Position numbers and translations under genes: made by a program. From Okeania sp. SIO2B3 (GTDB lineage Bacteria; Cyanobacteriota; Cyanobacteriia; Cyanobacteriales; Microcoleaceae): DNA of 64,000 nucleotides. Where the stretch lies: positions 1-64,000 of the forward strand of contig NZ_JAAHGH010000035.1 in the NCBI RefSeq assembly GCF_010672525.1. The letters run 5' to 3'. This document shows positions 1 to 7,527 of this stretch, one piece after another. The notes below the pieces were generated by a model. It was not told the DNA's origin, made no database searches, and saw only the letters and a list, made by a program, of their open reading frames with translations. The first letter of the stretch is position 1; each line of letters begins with the position of its first letter.

Positions 1-70
1 GGGGAAGAGGGGGAAGAGGGGGAAGAGGGGGAAGAGGGGGAAGAGGGGGAAGAGGGGGAAGAGGGGGAAG
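1..70. repeat. 9-bp tandem repeat (GGGGAAGAG)n
   Basis: About 7.8 perfect copies of the 9-mer GGGGAAGAG run from the first base of the window, so the array may continue outside it. One strand is purely purine, and the G runs could form unusual DNA structure. No gene spans it. It is a microsatellite, not a CRISPR array, because there are no spacers. Confidence 0.95.
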
Positions 71-249
71 TAAGAATTTTGTCTACAGTCCTCACACTTG
101 CGTGTATTTTTCAATACAATTTTCTCCCGAAAAAGCCGCTCTTAGACTTACCCATAACTTGTCTTTTTTGTCTACGTTTTATGTTAAGAAAGATGTTTAT
201 AAAGCATAGGTGTTTTAACCGGGGGATGAAAACAAGCGAGTTGTTTAGA

Positions 250-280
250 CTAGACAACTTTAGTTGTCCTGTGCTATAAT
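250..280 (+). promoter_or_regulatory. Putative promoter of the structured RNA region
   Basis: TGCTATAAT at 272-280 is an extended -10 consensus. TAGACA at 250-255 is a weak -35 candidate with a 19-nt spacer. A small perfect hairpin (GACAAC, loop TTTA, GTTGTC) overlaps this spacer and could be an operator. Transcription would begin near 287 and run into the series of hairpins at 347-525. Inferred from sequence only. Confidence 0.4.
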
Positions 281-286
281 CTGAAT

Positions 287-530
287 GTACAAATGTTTAG
301 ACAAAAGTAAACAAAAAGCTAAGTTTAGACTTAAGCTGACTGTGTAGGGGCACAATGAAATTGTCCCCAGAGAATATATCTTTGGTCAGCTAAGTAGAAA
401 ACGAAGCAACAAGGATTTATCCTGTTGCGTAGTATCAACTTAGAATCCCCTCGGCAACAGCTGCGGGGAGTAGTCAAAATGTCGCGTAATGGTATACAAC
501 AACGAGGGACAGCTGGCTGTTCTCGTAACA
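287..530 (+). ncRNA. Candidate structured RNA, possibly an orphan HEARO/omega-RNA-like element
   Basis: Four stems follow one another on the plus strand: 347-367 (GGGGCACAAT with ATTGTCCCC), 406-428 (GCAACA-GGAT with ATCCTGTTGC), 447-468 (CCCC and GCA with TGC and GGGG) and 503-525 (CGAG-ACAGC with GCTGT-CTCG). A good extended -10 box lies just upstream. No ORF over 90 codons is convincing here. The layout of promoter then compact multi-stem RNA resembles the RNAs found upstream of IscB genes in IS200/IS605-type elements, but no IscB gene follows in the next 240 bases. The RNA class is a guess; the stems are directly visible. Confidence 0.4.
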
Positions 531-580
531 AAAATAATCATAATAGACATCTCCATCAAAAGAGGCAACAGGGAATAGGG

Positions 581-760
581 AACCCACCCCTAACCCCTCC
601 CAGGAGGGGAATAATTGATAATTTATGGATAATAATTGATTTTATTTTTCATTTTTGGAGAATTCTAATGCACGACCAATGAAAATGTACCACCACTGAA
701 AAATTCTCCCATCTCCCCTACTCCCCATCTCCCCTACTCTCCTACTTCATAAATTAGGTG
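581..760. repeat. Dispersed CCCCTCC palindrome repeat and C-rich tract
   Basis: Bases 581-611 carry one copy of a dispersed repeat (ACCCACCCCTAACCCCTCC followed by AGGAGGGG) that recurs about eight times in this window. The end of the block (708-744) is a CTCCCCATCT-type simple repeat. No gene is supported between the RNA candidate and the hydrolase gene. Confidence 0.7.
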
Positions 761-769
761 GATAGTTCA

Positions 770-2101
770 TCATCTATACGAGAGCAAATCATCATTATCC
801 ATTAGATATTTTGCCACCTGATTAATAGAGGTGCGAATTTGGGGGTCGCGCCCACCACGACTATCAATTACAGTTATTACATACACTTCACCATTAATAC
901 TTAATCCTAAAGTAGTACCCAGAGCGCGAGAATTTTCTCCCGTCTTTTCACCCAACCACTTAACTTCAGGTAATTCTTCTAGGGCAGCATATCCTAATAA
1001 TCTATCCTTCTGACGGGCTAAAGCTTCTATCAATACATCAGAATTTGGATACTCATAATTATATATTGAGACCATCATGTCTGTCAGTTCGTTGCTAGTC
1101 AGGGTATTGCGACCTTTACCAGGATTTTTGGGCATGATCCGGTTCCCCATCAGTTTGTAGTTGACACTCATCACTTTGTAGCCATCGTCTTTGAGAACTT
1201 TATTAATATAAGGCTGTCCTAAATAATCAATAAGTTGATTTGTGGCAATATTGCTACTATGGTCAATCATTTGCCCAACCAGAGTTTTGAGGGGATAGGG
1301 TTTTCTTGCTCTAATTTCTGAGGCATCTTCAGTAAAGTTTCCCCTACTTACATATATAGGAGTATCTAAACTGATATTTTCTTGGGACGCTTTCTGCATT
1401 GCTGCTACAGCAACAGGAACTTTAATTAAACTAGCAGGACTGGCAGGTGGTTTATTGCCGTTTAGGTCTAAACATTTTCGCCGGAGGTTACAAATAGCGA
1501 TCGTTGCTCTGCTAGATAGACCACTGTCTTTACGAATTTTCTCTAAAAAGTTTGATTTTGTTAGGTTTAACTGATAATAAGAATCATTCAGACTACGCTG
1601 GTATTCTTTAATCTTTTTAGTAGTTTTTTCTGCTATAATTGAATCAGTAGGAATTGCTTCTAAATTAGAAAGAGCTTGTTGCCAGAGGTGTTTTTCTGTT
1701 TCTCTAGTTTTGACAGTTGCATTTGGCGTTTCTCCTACTTCTGATGCTTGAGCGCCAAGGGTTAATGCTTGACGCCAGTTATCATTTGCTCGTTGTTCAA
1801 TTAATATTTGAACATCAATTTCTTGTAATTTCTGTAGCAAGTTTTCTTGCTTTTTTAATACAGTGTCATCGTTATCAGAAAAGAATAATTGCTTTCTGGG
1901 AGTAGGTAGAGATTCTAATTGTGCAACTGTGCGATCGCGCAGATCATAGAGTTCTTGTAAAGACTGGGTGTAAGATTCTTCTGCCCAGGAACTCTCTATA
2001 CTCCCAATTGAAATTATAGTAATACTAGCTACTGTCGTTAAAGTGCTAGTTAGAATTTGTCTAATTTTTAGTCTTCTGTACATTGAATTTGCCTCACACA
2101 A
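770..2101 (-). CDS. Secreted class A beta-lactamase-like serine hydrolase
   Basis: The 443-aa product has an N-terminal hydrophobic segment (about residues 12-40, ending near SSWAEE) that looks like a Sec signal or membrane anchor. A charged, probably helical region follows, then a penicillin-binding/beta-lactamase catalytic domain from about residue 200. The active-site triad of motifs is visible: SLIK (nucleophile S224, K227), HSSNIATN in the position of the SDN loop, and KTG in EKTGEN. The N-terminal half (40-200) is longer than in true beta-lactamases. Cyanobacterial members of this beta-lactamase-2 type family are mostly uncharacterised, and a cell-wall peptidase or esterase role is as likely as drug resistance. 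The start could also be the Met at residue 7. The gene is isolated, with repeats on both sides. Confidence 0.8.
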   Translation of the reverse strand: MCEANSMYRRLKIRQILTSTLTTVASITIISIGSIESSWAEESYTQSLQELYDLRDRTVAQLESLPTPRKQLFFSDNDDTVLKKQENLLQKLQEIDVQILIEQRANDNWRQALTLGAQASEVGETPNATVKTRETEKHLWQQALSNLEAIPTDSIIAEKTTKKIKEYQRSLNDSYYQLNLTKSNFLEKIRKDSGLSSRATIAICNLRRKCLDLNGNKPPASPASLIKVPVAVAAMQKASQENISLDTPIYVSRGNFTEDASEIRARKPYPLKTLVGQMIDHSSNIATNQLIDYLGQPYINKVLKDDGYKVMSVNYKLMGNRIMPKNPGKGRNTLTSNELTDMMVSIYNYEYPNSDVLIEALARQKDRLLGYAALEELPEVKWLGEKTGENSRALGTTLGLSINGEVYVITVIDSRGGRDPQIRTSINQVAKYLMDNDDLLSYR

Positions 2102-2241
2102 ATAAATAATTTTCTGCCGACCAATAAAAATATAATTTTTTCATCTTTACTGTATCAACTTGTCTAACTAAATACACATATTATAGTCTTTCTTATTATA
2201 TTTTGGTTATTTTGTCAACTACTATTAATCTATGAACAAAG

Positions 2242-2398
2242 GTAAGCATTTAGCCGTCAGCTATCAGCTATTGCTTTTAGTTTTAGATAAAAGCTTTACT
2301 AATTGAGGCCGAATTTACACTTACTACTAAAGTCGTTAAAGTCTATATTCATTTAAACCCTATCCTGATTGCTGAGAGCTGACAGCTAATAGCTGAAT
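2242..2398. mobile_element. MITE-like repeat, GTAAGCATT...GCTGAAT family (copy A)
   Basis: The element begins GTAAGCATTTAGCCGTCAGC and ends GACAGCTAATAGCTGAAT, so the ends are imperfect inverted repeats built from AGCTATCAGC-type units. Related copies lie at 26826-27046 and 37693-37943. There is no ORF inside. It abuts the next element directly. Confidence 0.55.
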
Positions 2399-2489
2399 CA
2401 GGACTTACGCAGAAACTCTACTTATGGTGAGGGCGAATGGTATTCGCCCCTACAAATGCTGGTTTAAAAGTGAATTTGCGTAAGTCCTG
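2399..2489. mobile_element. MITE with CAGGACTTACGCA terminal inverted repeats (copy 1)
   Basis: The 91-bp element starts CAGGACTTACGCA and ends TGCGTAAGTCCTG, perfect 13-bp terminal inverted repeats. Its core contains the hairpin GGGCGAATGGTATTCGCCC. Other copies are at 9709-9838 and 19481-19717. It is too short to encode a transposase, so movement would need one supplied in trans. Confidence 0.75.
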
Positions 2490-2662
2490 TGAATGTTTAC
2501 TAACAACGACGGAGTCCTCAGGAGTCATATAGAATCCGGAATATATAATAAGTGTTCAACCGGATTTGATATAAAGCCATTCATTCCGACTCCTGAGGAG
2601 TGACTCCTGACTCCTGTGAAATCACACATTTATTCAGCAACGTCAAAATTATGTACGTCCTA
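2490..2662. repeat. Inverted repeats in the spacer before the minus-strand fusion gene
   Basis: GGAGTCCTCAGGAGTC near 2510 is repeated inverted near 2588 (GACTCCTGAGGAGT), framing a copy of the recurrent motif AACCGGATTTGATATAA. The block lies 3' of the converging minus-strand gene. The imperfect hairpin could limit read-through, but there is no clean U-tract. Confidence 0.4.
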
Positions 2663-4795
2663 CTACCTAAACAATGGCAAACTATTCCAAGGGTCAAAAG
2701 AAATCAACTTCTGGGATGGAAAATGGGGGCGACAGAAAAATTTGCCCTGTTGGTTGAGCATGGAAGCAGCAAAAGAGAAAGTGCTATTCGATATTGCTAC
2801 AGCATCAGCGTGACTCAATACATAAAAATCTGGATAAAACTCTGCCTCTGGTAACTCAACTCCTAAATCTTGTGCTGTTATCGGTTGATACTGGGCAAAA
2901 CACCCTAACACTTTTTCTACATCGTCGCTGGCAACATAAAGTATTGGATCTTCTAGAGTTTCCCAAAAACCCCGCAACCACTCGCCATACCATTCCCAAG
3001 GAGCTATCCAATGAGGGTAGAGATCAAAATAATCTCCCAGTCGCAAATGTATTGCCACTATTGTCTTACCTTTTGCCCTCAGACCTTCCCAGGCAACCTG
3101 CATTTTTCCTTGAATTTCCTCAACTGGTTGAAATAGTGATCGCCAATATTCTTGATGTTTGGCATAGTAAGCAGTGTGATATTGGAAGTATCCCCAAAAA
3201 TCAACGTTGCTTAAAGTTTTTGAGGAATTGACAATATTAGAAATTGACACATTGCTTTCTATATTTTCGGGAATAACCGGGAGCTGTCGTCTAATTAGTG
3301 GGTCATCTAACCCAAAAATCTTTTTTCCGATCCACTCTGGGGTTTCTACTCGCAAATTATGTTCTTTGGCATAAATTTTTAAGAAACCGTACTGGAAAAG
3401 TTGATTGGCAAATCCGCCATTTTTGCCCAGAGTTGACATAATAATAGTTGGTTTCTTGACATAAAAAGCATCGCCCCAAGAATGGTGATAAGGTGTGGTC
3501 GTTGCTACCCGATCAAAACCTACTTTTTCTAGAAATTCGTCGATATCGTCAATTAAGGGGCAACCTTGATAAATTTCCTCATAATTGACTTCAATATTAA
3601 TCCCATCCACAAACTGCAACGCATTAGTTGCCCCTTGCAATGCTAATAATTCAGCTCCTTGAATGTCGATATTGAGCAGATTAAAATCCTCCGGTGGCAA
3701 TTCTAATTCTGCCAGGAGACTATCCAGAGTTTTTGCCTCTACAGTTACTTTGGATATTTCTCTGGTATAAATACTCTGGTCGCTATCATCTTTTGGTGAT
3801 AAAATCGAACTGCTTTGCTCGTTAGCAGCAATGTGCAAATCCACCAAACCATTTCGCTCGCATAAAGCATAATTAGCTACTCGCACCTCTGGCATTCCTG
3901 CCATCTTTTTCTGGAGGCGATCGAATACTTGGGGGTTAGCTTCCACAAACAAGACCTTTGCCATCCCCATCTCTCGATATGCTTTAATTTCTTCCCCTTC
4001 ATAAGCACCAATATGAATTACACCCCTTGGTTGAATCGAATTTTGCGAACAAAGTTTTGCCAAATCAAACATCTGGGGAAACTGCCCCAAAACTCCAGAA
4101 ATAAAACGCTCGTTAACAGCTAAAAAGTTACACCATTGCCAGTCTTCATCTGCGGGCAAAAATTCCGGTTTGTAATCTAATTGATTAGGTAAAATCTTAA
4201 ACAAAGAATAGCGATATTGTTGCAGGAATTCAAAAACAGCTTTCAAGGAAATTCCTGCATCTTTAAAAGTATTGCCATATTCAAATTGCAGATAATCTAT
4301 TTTGCCCGACTGCAACATTTTTGTTGCTCCTTTTAAGACATCCAACTCGCTGCCTTCAACATCAATTTTGAGGAAATTAATCCGTTTAATTTGCCACCGT
4401 TGACAATAAGCATCAAGGGTGGTAAGCAAAATCGGAAACTGCCTGGGCGTTCCCATCTGAAACAATTTTTCATCTTCGGAGTTACGGCGATATAAAGTAT
4501 TCAGGAAGCGAGTATCCTGATAATCGTAAAGGATTTTTATTTCTTCCGAGTTAGACAGGGCAAAATTATTGGAAACAACTTGCCCGAGACTAATTGCTTG
4601 GGCGAGATTGCCTACTAATTTTTGATGGTTTTGTGGGTGAGGTTCAAAACTATGTATCTGGAGGCGATCGCTTCCACATTTGAAAACTTCATCAGTCCAC
4701 TGACCGATATACGCACCGACATCAAACACAACATTTCCAGAACGAATAAATCTGGCAATGACATTTAATTCTCCAAGGTCAAGGGTAGCTTTCAT
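2663..4795 (-). CDS. FkbM methyltransferase x2 fused to a GT11-like (alpha-1,2-fucosyltransferase) domain
   Basis: The 710-aa product has three modules. Residues 1-225 form an FkbM-type SAM-dependent methyltransferase (NVVFDVGAYIGQW as SAM motif I, then KIDVEGSELDVLKGA). Residues about 240-440 form a second FkbM domain (GVIHIGAYEGEE, then LNIDIQGAELLALQGA). From about 450 the protein resembles glycosyltransferase family 11: GGFANQLFQYGFL, the nucleotide-sugar motif HLRLGDY at 583-589 and a late ISNSTFSFAASML motif. Such enzymes act on surface glycans or secondary metabolites, adding and O-methylating deoxysugars; the substrate is unknown. Two methyltransferase domains plus a transferase in one chain is unusual. 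The Met at 4795 gives a full first domain. The neighbouring GT1 gene has the same orientation. Confidence 0.8.
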   Translation of the reverse strand: MKATLDLGELNVIARFIRSGNVVFDVGAYIGQWTDEVFKCGSDRLQIHSFEPHPQNHQKLVGNLAQAISLGQVVSNNFALSNSEEIKILYDYQDTRFLNTLYRRNSEDEKLFQMGTPRQFPILLTTLDAYCQRWQIKRINFLKIDVEGSELDVLKGATKMLQSGKIDYLQFEYGNTFKDAGISLKAVFEFLQQYRYSLFKILPNQLDYKPEFLPADEDWQWCNFLAVNERFISGVLGQFPQMFDLAKLCSQNSIQPRGVIHIGAYEGEEIKAYREMGMAKVLFVEANPQVFDRLQKKMAGMPEVRVANYALCERNGLVDLHIAANEQSSSILSPKDDSDQSIYTREISKVTVEAKTLDSLLAELELPPEDFNLLNIDIQGAELLALQGATNALQFVDGINIEVNYEEIYQGCPLIDDIDEFLEKVGFDRVATTTPYHHSWGDAFYVKKPTIIMSTLGKNGGFANQLFQYGFLKIYAKEHNLRVETPEWIGKKIFGLDDPLIRRQLPVIPENIESNVSISNIVNSSKTLSNVDFWGYFQYHTAYYAKHQEYWRSLFQPVEEIQGKMQVAWEGLRAKGKTIVAIHLRLGDYFDLYPHWIAPWEWYGEWLRGFWETLEDPILYVASDDVEKVLGCFAQYQPITAQDLGVELPEAEFYPDFYVLSHADAVAISNSTFSFAASMLNQQGKFFCRPHFPSQKLISFDPWNSLPLFR

Positions 4796-4857
4796 TATAA
4801 AAAAAGAGGACGCAAATCAAATCGATCTTTAATTTTTTTGTCAACCAAAGATATGAT

Positions 4858-4974
4858 GGTGTTGCTGATTCTGGGTATGATGCCAGCCCCCCTAGCCCCT
4901 CAATGCGCGGGGATGCGCGGGGGCGAAGGCGAGAACCAAACAATCGCGCATTCATACTTCAATTAAGCAACGCC
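4858..4974. mobile_element. MITE-like GGCGTTGCTGA element (copy 1, inverted)
   Basis: The 117-bp block starts GGTGTTGCTGATT and ends AATTAAGCAACGCC, inverted ends flanking a core with GGGTATGATGCCAG and a palindromic GCGCGGGGATGCGCGGGG stretch. The same sequence appears in the other orientation at 24740-24891, with a partial copy ending at 16905. It fills part of the 386-bp gap between two minus-strand glycan genes. The rest of the gap is AT-rich with no ORF. Confidence 0.65.
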
Positions 4975-5181
4975 GATATGATATATACTTAGATATTGCT
5001 TAGTATATCACTTTGTGGATCAAAAATTTATCTCCAATCCAAATATTAAAATTATATCATGTCCGGATAATCAACGATAAAAAAACCTTCTCCCTTTGAA
5101 CCTTTCTTTCCCTTCAGCATAGTTGCCTTCTTCCCTCTGCCTTCCTTCCACCAAAGTGTTAGTATTCAAGCGAACATGATA

Positions 5182-6543
5182 TTAGTTATGAATTCCCACT
5201 CCTAACAAACCTTCGATCGCATCCACAGCTACCCCAACACCATCTTCTGCTTGTAGCAGGCTACCCACACTAGCTGCTCGCTCCTGATAAACTGGGTCGA
5301 ACAACAACTGCTTTAACTCCGCAGCTAATACAGCAGCAGAATAGCGATCGCGATTCACTTGCCGAGCTATACCTAAACTCACCACCCGCGCTGCATTATC
5401 ATAACGGTCAAAATCATCAGGTACTATCAACATTGGACGACCTGACAACATTGCCTCCCCAGTAGTACCCACTCCTCCATGATGTACGATCGCCATTGAC
5501 CGGGGGAAAAGTTCTGAGTGTGGAGCGTAATCAACTGCAATTGTTCCCTCTGGAAGCAACTCTGACGACACTTGTCCCGCTTCCTTTCCCATCAACAAAA
5601 CAGCTCTATAACCCAACTCTTTCAAGGCAGTGGCAGCCTCAACGTAAAAGTTGCCCGGACTCATAACCGCTAATGAACCCAAAGTAAAAGTAATGGGAGG
5701 CTCCCCACTATCTAAAAACTGCATCAACTCCGCAGATAAACCCTCTGAATTTTGAGGACGATAAAAAGGAAAACCCGCGATCATATTGGGCGATGGCCAG
5801 TCTTGTTGTGGAGCTGCCAACAACTCTGAAAACAAGGCTAAAACTAAATATGGCGATTGCAAGTCACTAACTAGAGGATTACAACTGGGTGCTAAACCGA
5901 GTTCCTTTCGCAGTTGTCGCCAAGGGGCGAAAAAAAAACGTGATTGCCACTGAAAATGCCGTGTTATGCCATCTTGCATCCCTGTTACTTGTATTTTTTC
6001 GTAATCAGAGAGGGGAATATTTCCGCTCCAAAGATAACTTTGAAGATCGTAAGCAGATAAGAAAGAGTAAGGTGACAGGATACTAGATACCCAAGGAATG
6101 CCAATTTTTTCTGCCACCAGAGAACCCGCGACAGTGAGGGGATGAGTTATTAGTAAATCTGCTCCGGCGGTAGCTGCCATGAGATCGGCGTAACTAGCGC
6201 GTAAATGGGGCATTAACATATAACAGATGACATACTCGATCGCTCGCCCTTGGGGGATCATCAGACTCAGAAATTCCCCCTCTCTTTCAAAATCTGGCAA
6301 ACTATCTGGCCTGACTGGATAAAATTCAATACCTTGAGCTTCCACTGGTTTACGGTATCTCTCGCTAGTGGCGATCAAGGGTAAATGACCTCGTTTTTTT
6401 AAACCTTGAGCGATCGCCAGATAGGGATATAAGTCACCTAATGACCCGAAAGTAGTAAGTACAATGCGTTTACTTTGAGTTGTTTTAGGTTGTATTAGAG
6501 ACAGGTTTTCTTCGGGATTGAGTTGTGTATTATGATCGGTCAT
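5182..6543 (-). CDS. Family 1 glycosyltransferase (UGT/MGT-like)
   Basis: The 453-aa product has the GT-B fold signature of sterol, macrolide and flavonoid glycosyltransferases. The N-terminal domain opens KRIVLTTFGSLGDLYPYLAI at about residue 26, and the C-terminal donor-binding block reads VHHGGVGTTGEAMLSGRPML followed by the P-D-D-F-D-R-Y-D-N-A loop. No signal peptide or membrane span is seen, so it should work in the cytosol, moving a sugar from an NDP-sugar to a small hydrophobic acceptor. Next to it (170 bp, same strand) is an SCP2-like gene, and beyond that, divergently, a polyprenyl synthase, so a terpenoid or polar lipid is a reasonable acceptor. That link is inference. Confidence 0.85.
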   Translation of the reverse strand: MTDHNTQLNPEENLSLIQPKTTQSKRIVLTTFGSLGDLYPYLAIAQGLKKRGHLPLIATSERYRKPVEAQGIEFYPVRPDSLPDFEREGEFLSLMIPQGRAIEYVICYMLMPHLRASYADLMAATAGADLLITHPLTVAGSLVAEKIGIPWVSSILSPYSFLSAYDLQSYLWSGNIPLSDYEKIQVTGMQDGITRHFQWQSRFFFAPWRQLRKELGLAPSCNPLVSDLQSPYLVLALFSELLAAPQQDWPSPNMIAGFPFYRPQNSEGLSAELMQFLDSGEPPITFTLGSLAVMSPGNFYVEAATALKELGYRAVLLMGKEAGQVSSELLPEGTIAVDYAPHSELFPRSMAIVHHGGVGTTGEAMLSGRPMLIVPDDFDRYDNAARVVSLGIARQVNRDRYSAAVLAAELKQLLFDPVYQERAASVGSLLQAEDGVGVAVDAIEGLLGVGIHN

Positions 6544-6713
6544 ATCTAAAATTTTAGAATTATATCAATTTCTATTAAACATCTGGTAAAAATCAAAAAT
6601 CAAATCAATTCTTATCCATAAATTATCAATTATTTCTCCCTTTTCCCTATTCACTGTTTCCTATTCCCTATTTTCTGGAGATATCTATTATACTTAATCA
6701 TCTGGACATGGTA

Positions 6714-7268
6714 TTAGTTGTCTACCAGATATGGTTCGACCTCGATCTCTAATACATCTTCTGGGACATTATTGATGAAGTAGCCGTAAGTAGGTTTCTG
6801 TATTTCGAGGGGCGATGGCAAATTACCAGTAGAAGCAGGCCAGGATTGGTCAAACTCCATCCACAGTTCCTGCAATTGAGAGTTAGTAGCGCTGTCGGCT
6901 AAAATCCGCGTTACCACTTCATAGATACCCAACAATTCATCAAAACCTCTACGGGCATAAATTCTGCCATTGGCCAGTCCTCCATCCATAGTTAATTTTC
7001 CTGCTACAATATCTCTGAAAGTACGGACATCGCAACAGAAATCTATTGAGTTTGGTGATGCTACATACTTAAAGTTAAGTTGGAGGAGTTCGCCTCCTTC
7101 AGCACTTACTTGTAATATAGTATCATCAATAGCGATTGTCACAGTTTTTCCAGAGACAATATGCACCAATGTTTTCCATGTCTCCCCACCTTGAAGGCGG
7201 AGAGTTTCTATCAAGCGACGTAACCATGTTGCTAATTGTTTCTGACGTTCTGTGCTAGTATTTGTCAT
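6714..7268 (-). CDS. SCP2-like lipid-binding protein (tentative)
   Basis: The 184-aa soluble protein has no signal peptide. Residues 35-125 show an alternating strand/helix pattern like the sterol carrier protein 2 fold, with a stretch DVRTFRDIVAGKLTMDGG near residues 80-97 that resembles the SCP2 segment ahead of its last helix. Such domains bind hydrophobic ligands. The last 45 residues (acidic, proline-containing) are not part of that fold. It sits between a GT1 gene and a divergent prenyl synthase, fitting a ligand-carrier role in a lipid or isoprenoid pathway. The family call is by pattern only and could be wrong; conserved hypothetical is the safe label. Confidence 0.5.
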   Translation of the reverse strand: MTNTSTERQKQLATWLRRLIETLRLQGGETWKTLVHIVSGKTVTIAIDDTILQVSAEGGELLQLNFKYVASPNSIDFCCDVRTFRDIVAGKLTMDGGLANGRIYARRGFDELLGIYEVVTRILADSATNSQLQELWMEFDQSWPASTGNLPSPLEIQKPTYGYFINNVPEDVLEIEVEPYLVDN

Positions 7269-7527
7269 ACTTATCCATTCCCACGGTTTCTTGATGCACT
7301 ATAGCAAACAAAGGGCTGCTTCAGAAATCATCCGGTTATTATAGGGCACTTATCTCGCATCCCCAAATTCTATCTAGGCAAAGACTTTGACTTTTTTGAA
7401 TATAACCTTACTCAAGCGGATCTGATATTAGATGGGGGAAAGCTTTTTCCCATTATTATGGCTTTGTTGCCTATTATACAAAAAATTGCGTTTCATCTAA
7501 GTGATAAAATGCTTGTATTGAAGAGTA

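Noticed and set aside
1-70. Short direct repeats that might suggest a CRISPR array
   Set aside because: The 9-bp units follow one another with no spacers; this is a microsatellite.
331-531. Minus-strand 66-codon ORF over the structured RNA candidate
   Set aside because: Stem-loop structure and promoter point to a plus-strand RNA, and the peptide is Cys/Arg-rich without any motif.
770-2101. Antibiotic-resistance beta-lactamase
   Set aside because: The motifs fit the wider serine hydrolase family; the long N-terminal region and cyanobacterial context do not support a resistance role.
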